DNA from: Morganella psychrotolerans
GTDB lineage: Bacteria > Pseudomonadota > Gammaproteobacteria > Enterobacterales > Enterobacteriaceae
Reading direction: 5' to 3'
Length of the DNA: 64,000 bases
Assembly: GCF_001676055.1 (NCBI RefSeq)
Contig: NZ_LZEX01000023.1
Coordinates: forward strand, 62,001-126,000
The position numbers and the translations under genes are program-made. This document shows, piece after piece, positions 27,037 through 35,941 of the stretch (its first letter is position 1; every line of letters begins with the position of its first letter). The notes below the pieces were generated by a model. The model was not told where the DNA came from. It saw only the letters and a list, made by a program, of their open reading frames with translations, and did not search any database.

Positions 27037-27591
27037 ATGCACAGCGCAATTGCGATGGTTGAGCTTTCCAGCATCGCCAAAGGCATGGAAGTGACAGACT
27101 TTATGCTGAAAAGTGCCGATGTAAAGTTGCTGATGGGCAAAACAGTCTGCCCCGGCAAATATGTTGTCATGGTCGGCGGTGATGTTGCTGCTGCGCAGCA
27201 GGCGATGCAGTGCGGTGTTGAAAAGGGTGGCGCACAGGTGGTGGATGAATTTCTGCTCAGCAATATCCATCCTGACGTCCTGCCCGCTATCGGCGGTGTG
27301 ACAGAGGTAAATGCCCGCGAAGCCGTGGGAGTAGTGGAAACCTTTAGTGTAGCGACCTGCATTGAAGCGGCAGATTTTGCTGTTAAAGCAGCCGGCGTCA
27401 CGTTAATCCGTCTTCATATGGCGTATGGTATTGGCGGTAAGTGTTACTTTGTGATGAGCGGCGATGTCGCCGATGTCGAAACCGCGAAAAAAGCGGCATC
27501 ACAGGTAGCTTCTGATAAAGGTGCACTGGTCTACAGCATGGTCGTACCTAACCCTCATCCTGATTTCTGGCAGCAACTGGTCGCAGGTTAA
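27037..27591 (+). CDS. pduT: PduT-type iron-sulfur shell protein inside the eut operon
   Basis: A 184-residue tandem BMC-T shell protein matching PduT. The first domain has MVELSSIAKGMEVTDFMLKS and the second VVETFSVATCIEAADFAVKA. Cys38 in KTVCPGKY is in the place of the PduT cysteine whose three copies hold a [4Fe-4S] cluster in the trimer pore. PduT is thought to pass electrons across the shell. Two bases separate it from pduS, whose product is its likely partner. Confidence 0.93.
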   Translation: MHSAIAMVELSSIAKGMEVTDFMLKSADVKLLMGKTVCPGKYVVMVGGDVAAAQQAMQCGVEKGGAQVVDEFLLSNIHPDVLPAIGGVTEVNAREAVGVVETFSVATCIEAADFAVKAAGVTLIRLHMAYGIGGKCYFVMSGDVADVETAKKAASQVASDKGALVYSMVVPNPHPDFWQQLVAG

Positions 27592-27625
27592 TATGATGAC
27601 GGCCGTCCATTTAGGGGAAAAACTG

Positions 27626-28660
27626 ATGAAGAAAATCACGCCTGATTTACATCACCTTAATGATGACGTGCCGCAGGACCGCGATCTCAGCCCTATTGTG
27701 ATCGAGCAGAATTTTACCCAGCGCTACACCCATGATGCCTATGATCAGGCCTGTGCTATCACCGCCTGGCAGCAGCTTTATGATCAGCTCACGCCGGGCC
27801 GGTTCGAGGGTGAACTGACAGAAACCCTGTTTGACGGGCTTCAGGTGTTCCATGAATACACTAACCTCTCTTTGCGCCAGTCCTGTATGGTCTGGCCGAA
27901 CGCGTTCTGGTTCGGTATTCCGGGAGAGCAGCAGAATACCGGTTACATCGGTAATCAGATGCTGTGCAAACAGAAAATCGCGGTGCGTCCCGGTGGCAAA
28001 GAATTTGAGCTGAGCACGCCGGATGATTATCATATCCAGGGCTTGGTTATCTCCTACGATATCCTGAAAAAACATTCGGTTGTGCTGCAAAATCCGGAGC
28101 GGCTGATGAACCTGCTCAGTGAAAACCCGGCAATCGGTGTAAATCCATTTAAAAAAGAAGCGATCTGGCAATATATCCGCCATGCACTCTGGCACGCAAA
28201 AATAGAGCAGGAGCGTAATCAGAATGTCAGCCGTGTGCTGAGTCACAATCTGCTGACCTCTTTCCTGGGATTGCTGGAAGATGCCAGTACAGTTGCAGAT
28301 GAACATTACACCAACCGCGTCAATTACCTGAAACTGGTCTCCAAAGCCCGCGAATACCTGTTTGAAAATGTATCAGAGCCGGTTACTGTGCTGGAGCTGT
28401 GTAATGAACTTTATGTCAGTCGCCGCACATTGCAGAATGCTTTTCAGCAGGTGCTGGGAATTGGTCCTAACGCATACCTGAAAACCATCCGTCTCAATGC
28501 CGTGCGCCGTGAGCTGGTCAGTCCGTATTCAAAACAGACGACAGTCAAAGACGCCGCCATGCAGTGGGGATTCTGGCATTTAGGTCAGTTCGCCACAGAT
28601 TATCAGCGTTTATTTAATGAAAAACCGTCGGTGACATTAAGTAAGCGACTGTGCAGTTAA
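27626..28660 (+). CDS. eutR: EutR, AraC-family activator of the eut operon
   Basis: A 344-residue AraC-family regulator that activates eut transcription when both ethanolamine and adenosylcobalamin are present. The C-terminal DNA-binding region (about residues 245-340) contains VLELCNELYVSRRTLQNAF and the second helix-turn-helix region MQWGFWHLGQFATDYQRLF. Start at 27626 (MKKITPDLHHLND) matches known EutR N-termini and has AGGGGA upstream. An in-frame ATG pair at 27593 is less likely. It closes the operon, so its own level rises when the operon is induced. Confidence 0.95.
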   Translation: MKKITPDLHHLNDDVPQDRDLSPIVIEQNFTQRYTHDAYDQACAITAWQQLYDQLTPGRFEGELTETLFDGLQVFHEYTNLSLRQSCMVWPNAFWFGIPGEQQNTGYIGNQMLCKQKIAVRPGGKEFELSTPDDYHIQGLVISYDILKKHSVVLQNPERLMNLLSENPAIGVNPFKKEAIWQYIRHALWHAKIEQERNQNVSRVLSHNLLTSFLGLLEDASTVADEHYTNRVNYLKLVSKAREYLFENVSEPVTVLELCNELYVSRRTLQNAFQQVLGIGPNAYLKTIRLNAVRRELVSPYSKQTTVKDAAMQWGFWHLGQFATDYQRLFNEKPSVTLSKRLCS

Positions 28661-28667
28661 TATAATT

Positions 28668-28727
28668 TATACCCTTATTCATTTAAGACGTTACAACGAC
28701 CCTGCGGTTTGAATTAATAAGGATATA
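28668..28727. repeat. Short palindromic ERIC derivative
   Basis: A 60-bp element that begins TATACCCTTATTCATTTAA like the left end of the ERIC copies in this window. It ends CTGCGGTTTGAATTAATAAGG, the same end inverted. It looks like an ERIC with its middle and right end lost and two left ends facing each other. It sits 8 bp after eutR and may terminate the operon. Confidence 0.6.
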
Positions 28728-29004
28728 CATCGTCATACCGGTATTATTTCTCACTGATTCCCTCTTTTATTGTTATTGATTCCGGCTGCCAAAAATACGG
28801 AGTGTCTTTCTGTAGATATTATTACCAGAATAATTCATTAATTATCCCTAATGTATATATCTATATGATTATTAAGCCAGATTATTTTAATTTACTGTAA
28901 TTTAATTATTAACAAAAAAAACAATCACGCTACGCAATTCAACACTTCCTTAAAGAAATCCGCATCTTTCATTACCTTTAATTTGTCCGCTTTCACAAAG
29001 CAGT

Positions 29005-29024
29005 AAAAAGAATCGTTCTCATAT
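29005..29024. promoter_or_regulatory. Fur-like site in the receptor upstream region
   Basis: Read on the minus strand, TATGAGAACGATTCTTTT resembles Fur sites of the TGAGAATGATTCTCA kind. It lies about 100 bp upstream of the TonB-dependent receptor. The surrounding 28728-29122 stretch is very AT-rich, holds no convincing gene, and I see no cobalamin riboswitch (B12 box) in it. Confidence 0.4.
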
Positions 29025-29122
29025 TTACCCTTTGAATTTGTTCAGTATATTGACTGGCTATAAGTCAGGGATGGTTTTTAATCTGCCATATTTATCACGA
29101 TAAAATAAAAAATGAGAAGGGT

Positions 29123-31084
29123 ATGACACCAACTAAATTTGTACTTGCACCATTGGCCGCCATGGTGATTTTACCGCTTTATGTGCAGGCGAAAACAGCG
29201 GAGAAAAATGACACGATTGTTGTCAATGCCTCGACGATTGAATCGACAAAAGTGAATGAACTGGCAGATTACGGTAATAAACTGCATGTTATCACCCGTG
29301 ATGAAATAGAACGCTCCGGTCCTTCTTCCGATTTAAATCAGGTATTACAGCAATATGTTCCCGGTTTATATGTCTCTATGGGACAGGGGGCTTTCGGGTA
29401 CGGGAAATATTCTTTTATGGGCGGACGCCCGGATGACACCTTAATTTTAATTGATGGTGTCCGTCTGAATAACCGCCTGTTCGGCGGGATCTATCTTGAT
29501 ACTCTGCCGCTGGTCGCCATTGATCGTATTGAAATTCTTCAGGGCGCGCAAAGCCTCTCTTTCGGGACTCAGGCAATCAGCGGTGTGATTAATATTGTGA
29601 CGAAAAAACCCACCTCTGAAACCCTGACCGGTGAATTCAGTGTCGGCGCTGACACAGACAAAGGTCGCTCCGGGGAAGGTTATGTTCAGAAAGCGTTTGA
29701 TAATGACATTGGCAAAACCGGGCTGATGGCGTGGGTCAGCCGTCATAAATCTGAGGGCTATCAGCCATACCGTGACCGTGATTACAACGGCAAAATCGGT
29801 GATAAAAATCGCGGCTATGACCTGACCTCTGTCGGGATGCAGGTTACACAAGTCTTTGCGGATAAAGCACAATTACAGGCATTTTATCAATATACCGATG
29901 CCGATCTGGATATGGTGTCTCCGAATAATCACCGCAGCGCGGTAAACAAGCGCGACCATCATCTCGGCACGCTCTCTTTCGAGCACTTTCTGACCGCTGA
30001 CACCAGTTATTCCCTGCGCGCACACATGAATGACTGGAACACCCGCTACGATCGCAGCCGGTATCTGGCGAACGGCTCAGTCGAGATCCAAAATGATGAT
30101 TCATATTAGGGATTCCGTGATTACGGCATCCAGGCACAGTTAAAAAGCTATCTGTTTGGTGAGAATGAATTTGTCTTAGGCTCTGATAACCAGTGGTATA
30201 AGGGCAAAGATGAGGTGATGAAAATTGAGACGGATACAGCAAAAGCCAATGCGCTGTATTTACAGGTGCGCCCGGCGGTAGCCGCTCTTCCTGAATTAAA
30301 ACCGAGCCTGGGTGTGCGCTATGAACGCTTTGAGGGCGGACAGGACGCAACTGTCTGGATGGCAAGCACGGCGTATGAAGCGAGCGATAACCTGACACTG
30401 CGCGGGCAGGTAGGAACAGCCTTCAAACTGCCGAATGCAGAGCAGTTATTTGTCAGTGATGCGGATAAACAGGTAGTGGGCGATCCGGATCTGAAAGCGG
30501 AAAAAAGTAAGAATATTGAAGCCGGTTTTGATTATCTGACGCAGTGGGAAAACGGCGGAGCGTGGCAGTTTGGTGCCACAGGATATGCCCGCGAAATCAA
30601 TGATCTGATTACAACTGTTAAAGTCGGGAAAGTCGACCGCTGGGTTAATGGTGACGGTGAAATCCGCACCAAAGGCGTGGTGCTCGCTACCAAGCTGAAT
30701 TTCAATGAAGAGTGGTATGTCTCCGCAGATATGACCCGCAACTGGCTCGATACCAAAAACGGCGCAACACTCAATGATATTCCGGATTTCTTCACCCGCG
30801 GGCGCGTTGGTTATGATGCGCCGGCGAAACAGTGGGGCGCAGAGCTGTCCACCCGCTATGTCGGTGAGCTGAAATCCGGCGGGGTATCTTACGGTCATTA
30901 CACCGTGTTTGATGCCGGTGCGTATCTGTATGCCGACCACGCACAGCAGCACAAATTCTCTCTGTTAGTGGAAAACCTGCTTAACCGCGATTACCCGGCA
31001 GGGCTGACCAGCAACGGTCTGGTCAAAGTGGATAACCTGGGGCGTCCGTTAACCGCAGAACTGCGCTATACCTACCGTTTCTGA
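29123..31084 (+). pseudogene. TonB-dependent outer-membrane receptor, interrupted by an amber codon
   Basis: One continuous frame of about 654 codons encodes a TonB-dependent receptor but contains TAG at 30107-30109, so only 328 residues are made without readthrough. Visible are a signal peptide, the TonB box DTIVVNAS, a plug domain (VITRDEIERSGPSSDLNQVL, ILIDGVRLN, IEILQGAQSLSFG) and a 22-strand-type barrel ending in the usual aromatic residue (ELRYTYRF). The frame after the stop continues with perfect homology-like barrel sequence, so the break is recent, or the TAG is a read error. Downstream genes suggest import of an iron complex or corrinoid; a Fur-like site favours iron. Confidence 0.88.
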
Positions 31085-31096
31085 GGAGTCTGAAAA

Positions 31097-31816
31097 ATGG
31101 GAAAGAGCATCACACTGTTTCTGGATACTTTACAGAACGCGGCTTTTTTATCTCCGGATTTCCGGGGGGCGCTCAGTGAGAGAGGCTTTCCCGCTGATAT
31201 AGCCTGCTGCTCTGACAGTGAGATGGTATTGCAGCAGCTGGCACAGCAGATAACGGATAATACCCGGCATCTGCTGCTGCTGGTATTTACCGGTGCAGAA
31301 CAATCTGCTGAGGCACTGATGTCTCTGACATCCGGGCTGGAGCAGCAAATAACGGCACAGTATCCGCAGTTACGGGTTCACCGAAGTTTGTGTGTACTCA
31401 CCGGGGCGGATAACACACTGAATTCAAAACACGCCGCAGAGCTGCTGACCTGCCTGGAAAAGCAGTCGCAGAGCCGTGAACCGAAAGCAGAGTCTAATCC
31501 GAACTGGGAAAAAACACCGCCGCACCGCTATCACCTTTTCTTCTGTATGGGACCGCGCTGTGTTTGCCGTGGGGCAAAATCACTGCTGACACAACTGCGC
31601 CATCAGCTTGCGGCCCGTAATTTGTTTGAGAATGAAAAGGGCGTATTACTGACCCGCTCGCATTGTCAGTATCCTTGTAATCAGGGGCCGCTTGTCACTG
31701 TTTATCCTGATAATTTATGGTACCGGCTGACTACGCCGGAAGAGATACATCTGTTTGTTTCCGAGCAGATTGAACAGGGACGACCGGTGCCGTCTTTGCT
31801 GGTGGAGCATAAATAA
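31097..31816 (+). CDS. Thioredoxin-like [2Fe-2S] ferredoxin domain protein
   Basis: A 239-residue protein. The C-terminal about 95 residues look like a thioredoxin-fold [2Fe-2S] ferredoxin: HLFFCMGPRCVCRGAKSL then SHCQYPCNQGPLVTVYPD, giving two cysteine pairs in the usual positions. The N-terminal about 130 residues I do not recognise. It lies 12 bp after the TonB-dependent receptor and 4 bp before a periplasmic binding protein gene. It may therefore take part in releasing iron from, or processing, the imported compound in the cytoplasm; this is inference. Confidence 0.72.
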   Translation: MGKSITLFLDTLQNAAFLSPDFRGALSERGFPADIACCSDSEMVLQQLAQQITDNTRHLLLLVFTGAEQSAEALMSLTSGLEQQITAQYPQLRVHRSLCVLTGADNTLNSKHAAELLTCLEKQSQSREPKAESNPNWEKTPPHRYHLFFCMGPRCVCRGAKSLLTQLRHQLAARNLFENEKGVLLTRSHCQYPCNQGPLVTVYPDNLWYRLTTPEEIHLFVSEQIEQGRPVPSLLVEHK

Positions 31817-31820
31817 CATT

Positions 31821-32738
31821 ATGTATATTCAGCATTTTTTAAGAGTGGCAATCAGTTCTGTATTTTTGTTTCTCTCTTTCTCTGTGGCTGCTGAAAAACA
31901 GTGTGATCCGCTGTGGACAAAAGCGACACCGCCGCAACATATCATTGCGATGAATCAGCACGCCGCAGATATGCTGCTGGCACTGAATGCCGGAGAGCAA
32001 ATGCTGGGCGTCAGCTATATCGATGATTCAGCCGAAGCGATTAAAACCGGGTTCTATCATCAACTGCCTGTTTTTTCGGTTAAATATCCGGGATCGGAAA
32101 AGTTAATCGCCTCCGGTGCTGATTTTGTTGTTGCCGGGTTTTCTTCCGCATTTACAGCATCGGTGAGCAGCCGTGCCGATTTACAGCGGGCAGATATCGG
32201 CAGCTATTTGCTGACATTCGCCTGTGAACGTCAGGCGTACAGCGGATTTGACGGAATAAAAATCGATCTGCGCAAACTGGGTGCCGTTCTTCACCGGGAA
32301 AAAGAGGCAGATGCCGCGATAGCCCGCGTCGATGCGACTCTCGCACAGGTAAAAGCATTACCGCCGTTGGCGCGTAAACCGGTCATTTTTTACCTCGACA
32401 GCCAGAGTGATACTCTGATGTCGCAGGGGAAGAAAGGCTTTATGACAGAGATTATCCGTCTGGCGGGCGGTGAAAATGCGTTTATAAACATGCCGATGGC
32501 AGGGATCCAGGTATCTCCGGAGATCCTGCTCGGCAGTCAGCCGGACTATATTATCCTGGCGGATGCGGTTTGGTCGCCGGCAGAGAAGAAAAAAGCCTGG
32601 CTGGCAGATCACCCGGCACTTTCTCACCTGGAAGCGGTTAAAGCACAGCGCTACATCGTTATCCCTTTCAGCGCGATCTACCCGAATATTAAAAGCCCGG
32701 ACGCACTGCTGACAGTGGCAAAGGCTATTCGTCAGTAA
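31821..32738 (+). CDS. Periplasmic binding protein of BtuF/FecB type
   Basis: A 305-residue type III periplasmic substrate-binding protein (TroA-like fold) for iron-siderophore, heme or cobalamin. The ATG at 31821 gives a clear signal peptide (MYIQHFLRVAISSVFLFLSF, cleaved near VAA-EKQ). Domain marks are PQHIIAMNQHAADMLLALNAG at the start and SPEILLGSQPDYIILAD in the second lobe. An earlier ATG in the frame lies inside the ferredoxin gene and would spoil the signal peptide. No permease or ATPase gene follows, so partners must be elsewhere. Confidence 0.82.
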   Translation: MYIQHFLRVAISSVFLFLSFSVAAEKQCDPLWTKATPPQHIIAMNQHAADMLLALNAGEQMLGVSYIDDSAEAIKTGFYHQLPVFSVKYPGSEKLIASGADFVVAGFSSAFTASVSSRADLQRADIGSYLLTFACERQAYSGFDGIKIDLRKLGAVLHREKEADAAIARVDATLAQVKALPPLARKPVIFYLDSQSDTLMSQGKKGFMTEIIRLAGGENAFINMPMAGIQVSPEILLGSQPDYIILADAVWSPAEKKKAWLADHPALSHLEAVKAQRYIVIPFSAIYPNIKSPDALLTVAKAIRQ

Positions 32739-32746
32739 GTGGTCAC

Positions 32747-33469
32747 TTACTCTTCATCTGTTTCCAGATTGCGGATAAACCGGTAATCCTTTGAGGCCGG
32801 TTTCAGGCGGTACAATGCCGCCGGACGCCCGCGATCAGCCCGTTTTTCTCCGGTCTCAATCAGTAAATCAGCCTGTTCCAGGCGGCGGCGGAAGGATTTT
32901 TTCTGAATCGGCTGCCCGATAAGAATTTCATGCACCTGTTGCAGCTCCGGCAGGGTAAAGGTTTCCGGTAACGCAAACCCCGGCACAACGGAATAGAGTG
33001 ATTTCTGCCTCAGGCGCGCCTTTGCCTGTTGGATCAGTGACTGATGATCAAATGCCAGGCTTAGCTGTTCCGCCTCTTTCAGTGATACCCATTTCACATT
33101 ACTGACGGTATCAATATGTTTTTCACATACCTGATGCGCGATCAGCGCGGTATAGCAAACCGTGACTGACCAGCCGCGCTTATCCCGGCTATCATTGCCG
33201 GTGGTGCATAGCTGCTCAATATACGGCGGCAATACCCCGGTTTTCTCGCGCAGTTTGCGCATCACGGTATCTTCCAGACTCTTATCCTGAGATTCATCGA
33301 TAAACCCGCCCGGCAGCCCCCACTTACCTTTCTCCGGGTGCTCCGCGCGCTCAACCAGTAACACTTTGAGTGTCTCTTCGTGGCAGGTAAAAAGAACGGC
33401 ATCCACGGTTATCAGCGGGGAGAGAAAGTCACGACGCTGATAGTGCGCAAGGTAAGTTTGTTCGTCCAT
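32747..33469 (-). CDS. nrtR: NrtR-type NUDIX regulator
   Basis: A 240-residue protein with an N-terminal NUDIX fold (residues about 20-155) and a C-terminal winged-helix DNA-binding domain (about 165-235), the layout of NrtR regulators. The NUDIX box region GGFIDESQDKSLEDTVMRKLREKTG lacks several catalytic residues of the GX5EX7REUXEEXGU signature: the REUXEE block reads KLREKT. It probably senses ADP-ribose or another NAD product rather than hydrolysing it. It is divergent from an SPFH gene and a NAD-kinase-like gene. Confidence 0.85.
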   Translation of the reverse strand: MDEQTYLAHYQRRDFLSPLITVDAVLFTCHEETLKVLLVERAEHPEKGKWGLPGGFIDESQDKSLEDTVMRKLREKTGVLPPYIEQLCTTGNDSRDKRGWSVTVCYTALIAHQVCEKHIDTVSNVKWVSLKEAEQLSLAFDHQSLIQQAKARLRQKSLYSVVPGFALPETFTLPELQQVHEILIGQPIQKKSFRRRLEQADLLIETGEKRADRGRPAALYRLKPASKDYRFIRNLETDEE

Positions 33470-33582
33470 AGGGTTATCCTGCTCAGATTCTGGAGATGTT
33501 CATTCAAACTGCCGGTTCTCTGCCTGCATCCTGAATAATATTGGGTTTATTGTAAGGCGCCTGCGACAGATTGCAAATTAAA

Positions 33583-33656
33583 TGTCATTGAGACACTAAT
33601 TCTGCTTGACATCAATAGTGTCCATGAGTCACTATCGCCTTGTTGTCATAAGGACA
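33583..33656. promoter_or_regulatory. Three candidate NrtR operator sites around a promoter
   Basis: Three copies of the half-site pattern TGTC-N5-GACA lie at 33583-33595, 33619-33631 (second half degenerate, GTCA) and 33644-33656. The middle one sits in a 21-bp inverted repeat with outer arms ATAGTG and CACTAT (33615-33635). A likely promoter has TTGACA at 33606-33611 and CACTAT at 33630-33635. The sites therefore flank and cover it, as expected for repression. Confidence 0.6.
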
Positions 33657-33673
33657 CTTAATGGAGCGATATC

Positions 33674-34696
33674 ATGTTAAATCTCAGATTCTTTAAAGCA
33701 GACCCGTCCACATTTGTTATTAAATCCGTCAACGGCACTATCCGTCATCAGGGAAAAGGACTGAGTTTCTGGTACAACACGGCGACAACCTCTGTTGCTG
33801 CGTTGCCGCTTAATGCTCAGGAAACACCGTTTATCTTTAATTTTCAGACTGCCGATTTTCAGAGCCTGCGGGTGCAGGGACAGCTCTCATTTCAGATAAG
33901 TTCGCCGGAAAAAACGGCCGGTGTGCTTAATTTCACACTGAATAAAGATGGCAAAACCTATGCTTCAGAAGACCCGATGAAACTGAGTGACCGGGTTGTC
34001 CGTGCCGCCCAGACCATCATTCAGGCCGAAATTCAGGCAACGCCTCTGCGCCGCGCGTTGTTACTCAGCCAGTCTCTTGTCGCCCTTGTGCAATCGCGTT
34101 TATCACAGCTGACCGCACTTGGGGCGCAGGGGCTGGCGGTACTGGATTTCTCTGTCACAGCTATTACGCCGACACCGGAAACGGCAAGAGCACTGGAAGC
34201 AGAAGCCCGCGAATCTCTGATGAAAGAAGCTGATGATGCTATTTATGCGCGGCGCAAATCCTCTGTTGAGCAGGAGCGGACCATCAAAGAAGCGGAGCTG
34301 GAGACTGACCTCTCTATACAGCAAAAGGAGCAGGAGATTGAAGAGGCCCGGCTGGAAAATGAACGCACATTGTTACGTGAACAGGCAGAAATGGCGCAGG
34401 AGCGGCTGGCTGCGGAGATTGGGGAAGAGGAGCAGCGCCGGACACTGGTTTCACTCAGTGCCGGGAATCAGCGGGTTCAGTCAGAGGCAGATGCATATTC
34501 CATTGAAACAAAAATGAAAGCATACCGTGAATTGCCGGTGGAGAATCTCAAAGCCCTGGCATTAAGCCGGATGGCACCGGAGCAATTGATGGCGATGGCA
34601 TTTGAATCCCTGGCACAGAACGCAGGAAAAATTGGTGAGCTGAATATTTCACCGGATATGTTCAGTCAGATGATGAAAAAAGGGAGCAAAGCATGA
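33674..34696 (+). CDS. SPFH-like coiled-coil protein linked to NrtR
   Basis: A 340-residue protein whose N-terminal about 170 residues look like an SPFH/band-7 domain (FVIKSVNGTIRHQGKGLSFW, VQGQLSFQIS). A highly charged coiled coil follows (about 175-265, many EQE/EEARLENE repeats). The compact C-terminal segment MAPEQLMAMAFESLAQNAGK is also seen in some flotillin-like proteins. Unlike stomatin and flotillin there is no N-terminal membrane helix, so it may be cytoplasmic. Its stop overlaps the start of the NAD-kinase-like gene (ATGA), so both are made together. Function unknown. Confidence 0.72.
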   Translation: MLNLRFFKADPSTFVIKSVNGTIRHQGKGLSFWYNTATTSVAALPLNAQETPFIFNFQTADFQSLRVQGQLSFQISSPEKTAGVLNFTLNKDGKTYASEDPMKLSDRVVRAAQTIIQAEIQATPLRRALLLSQSLVALVQSRLSQLTALGAQGLAVLDFSVTAITPTPETARALEAEARESLMKEADDAIYARRKSSVEQERTIKEAELETDLSIQQKEQEIEEARLENERTLLREQAEMAQERLAAEIGEEEQRRTLVSLSAGNQRVQSEADAYSIETKMKAYRELPVENLKALALSRMAPEQLMAMAFESLAQNAGKIGELNISPDMFSQMMKKGSKA

Positions 34697-35619
34697 GTAT
34701 AAAAGAAGATGTCCGCGTGGTGCTGGTCACCCGGAAAACCCGTTTGCAGGAACTGACCGAACGTTTCAATACCTGGCCGCAGGCAAAATTTTATCTGGAA
34801 CACAGCGGGGTTTCAGTCAGTGATTATCTTGCGGAGCATGACCGTTATCAGGCGCAACTGACACAAGCAAAACAGATCCTGCAACCCTTTGGTCACTTCC
34901 AGTTGCTTGAGCGCACATTGCTGCCGGGCTATCAGTTTTCTGCCCGTGATCTTGTGGTGGTGATAGGCCAGGACGGGCTGGTCGCCAATACACTGAAATA
35001 TCTGAGTGGTCAGCCGGTTATTGCAGTTAACCCTGATCCGCAGCGCTGGGACGGGCCGCTACTGCCTTTTGAGCTGGCGCAATTACAGGATGTGGTGACG
35101 AACACGCTGAACGGAAAAATGGACTGGAAAACCCTGAGTTTTGCACAGGCAACCACCAATGACGGGCAGCAGATGCTGGCGGTAAACGATTTATTTATCG
35201 GACCTAAAAGTCACACCTCAGCGCGTTATGTTCTGAGCTGGTCAGGTAACAGTGAAACACAGTCCTCTTCCGGGATTATTGTTTCGACCAGTCTCGGATC
35301 AACCGGCTGGCTGCAATCCATTCTTGCCGGTGCGCTGGGTGTGACCGGTCAGGTATCTCACCCGCTACAGCAGGGGGTTAGCTGGTCAGATAAGCGGCTG
35401 CGCTTCAGTGTGCGTGAGCCGTTTCCCGGACGCACGACCGGCACCAGGCTGGTATTCGGTACAATTGATGATACCGCTCCGCTGCAACTGGAATCGCTGA
35501 TGCCGGAGAACGGCGTGATTTTCTCCGATGGCATCGAATCTGATTTTCTGCACTTTAATGCAGGCTGTATTGTCACTATCGGGACAGCAAAAACAGAAGG
35601 GCGGCTGATATGGGGATGA
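34693..35619 (+). CDS. NAD-kinase-fold protein with altered GGDGT motif
   Basis: A 308-residue protein resembling NAD kinase. The catalytic GGDGT motif reads GQDGL (VVVIGQDGLVANTLKYL, near residue 92), keeping the aspartate. The second conserved loop reads STSLGSTGWLQSILAGALG, with the GSTG core. Divergent motifs make plain NAD phosphorylation uncertain; it may act on another nucleotide or sugar. It is translationally coupled to the SPFH-like gene under putative NrtR control. Its last 15 codons and stop lie in the 48-bp direct repeat that recurs at 36467-36514. Confidence 0.7.
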   Translation: MSIKEDVRVVLVTRKTRLQELTERFNTWPQAKFYLEHSGVSVSDYLAEHDRYQAQLTQAKQILQPFGHFQLLERTLLPGYQFSARDLVVVIGQDGLVANTLKYLSGQPVIAVNPDPQRWDGPLLPFELAQLQDVVTNTLNGKMDWKTLSFAQATTNDGQQMLAVNDLFIGPKSHTSARYVLSWSGNSETQSSSGIIVSTSLGSTGWLQSILAGALGVTGQVSHPLQQGVSWSDKRLRFSVREPFPGRTTGTRLVFGTIDDTAPLQLESLMPENGVIFSDGIESDFLHFNAGCIVTIGTAKTEGRLIWG

Positions 35620-35622
35620 AAT
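35575..35622 (+). repeat. 48-bp direct repeat, copy 1 (3' end of NAD-kinase-like gene)
   Basis: It begins ACTATCGGGACAGCAAAAAC and includes the stop codon of the NAD-kinase-like gene (TGGGGATGA). It matches 36467-36514 at all but two positions. The two copies enclose the toxin-antitoxin module. Confidence 0.9.
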
Positions 35623-35642
35623 TGTCTGCCGCTTCTGTTGTA

Positions 35643-35941
35643 CTACAAATGGAGCGCTATTTTTTTCCCGTCCGGTAAGGTGATATCAAGAGCCAGTTCA
35701 CCGCCGAGTGCTTTCACATAGCGTCTGAGAGTTGATAATTTAGGATCACTGCCTACCCGCTCCATTTTTGCCACCGCAGGCTGCCTGACACCCAGCTTAT
35801 TGCCAGCTGAGTCTGAGAGATCGCCAGTTCTTCGCGTAGTGTTGCCAGAGTCAGTTCACGGCGGATTTCTTCTGTTCTTTTTTCTACCCGCATCCTGCTT
35901 TCAGGTGTGCGTTTTGCCAGCATTTCGTCTAACGTTGACAT
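35643..35941 (-). pseudogene. HigA-type antitoxin, frameshifted
   Basis: Two frames together encode a 99-residue XRE-family helix-turn-helix antitoxin. The first frame gives MSTLDEMLAKRTPESRMRVE to AISQTQLA; the second continues NKLGVRQPAVAKMERVGSD to DITLPDGKKIALHL. One A is missing near 35800 (coding strand GCAATAAG for GCAAATAAG), and the frame then stops after 62 codons. The break falls in the DNA-recognition helix, so the product should not repress or fold normally. It overlaps the toxin stop by 13 bp, toxin first, as in HigBA. A base-calling error in the A run is possible. Confidence 0.85.

Noticed and set aside
28728-29122. Cobalamin riboswitch before the receptor and binding-protein genes
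   Set aside because: No B12-box-like sequence or riboswitch layout was seen in this AT-rich stretch; a Fur-like site is the better candidate.
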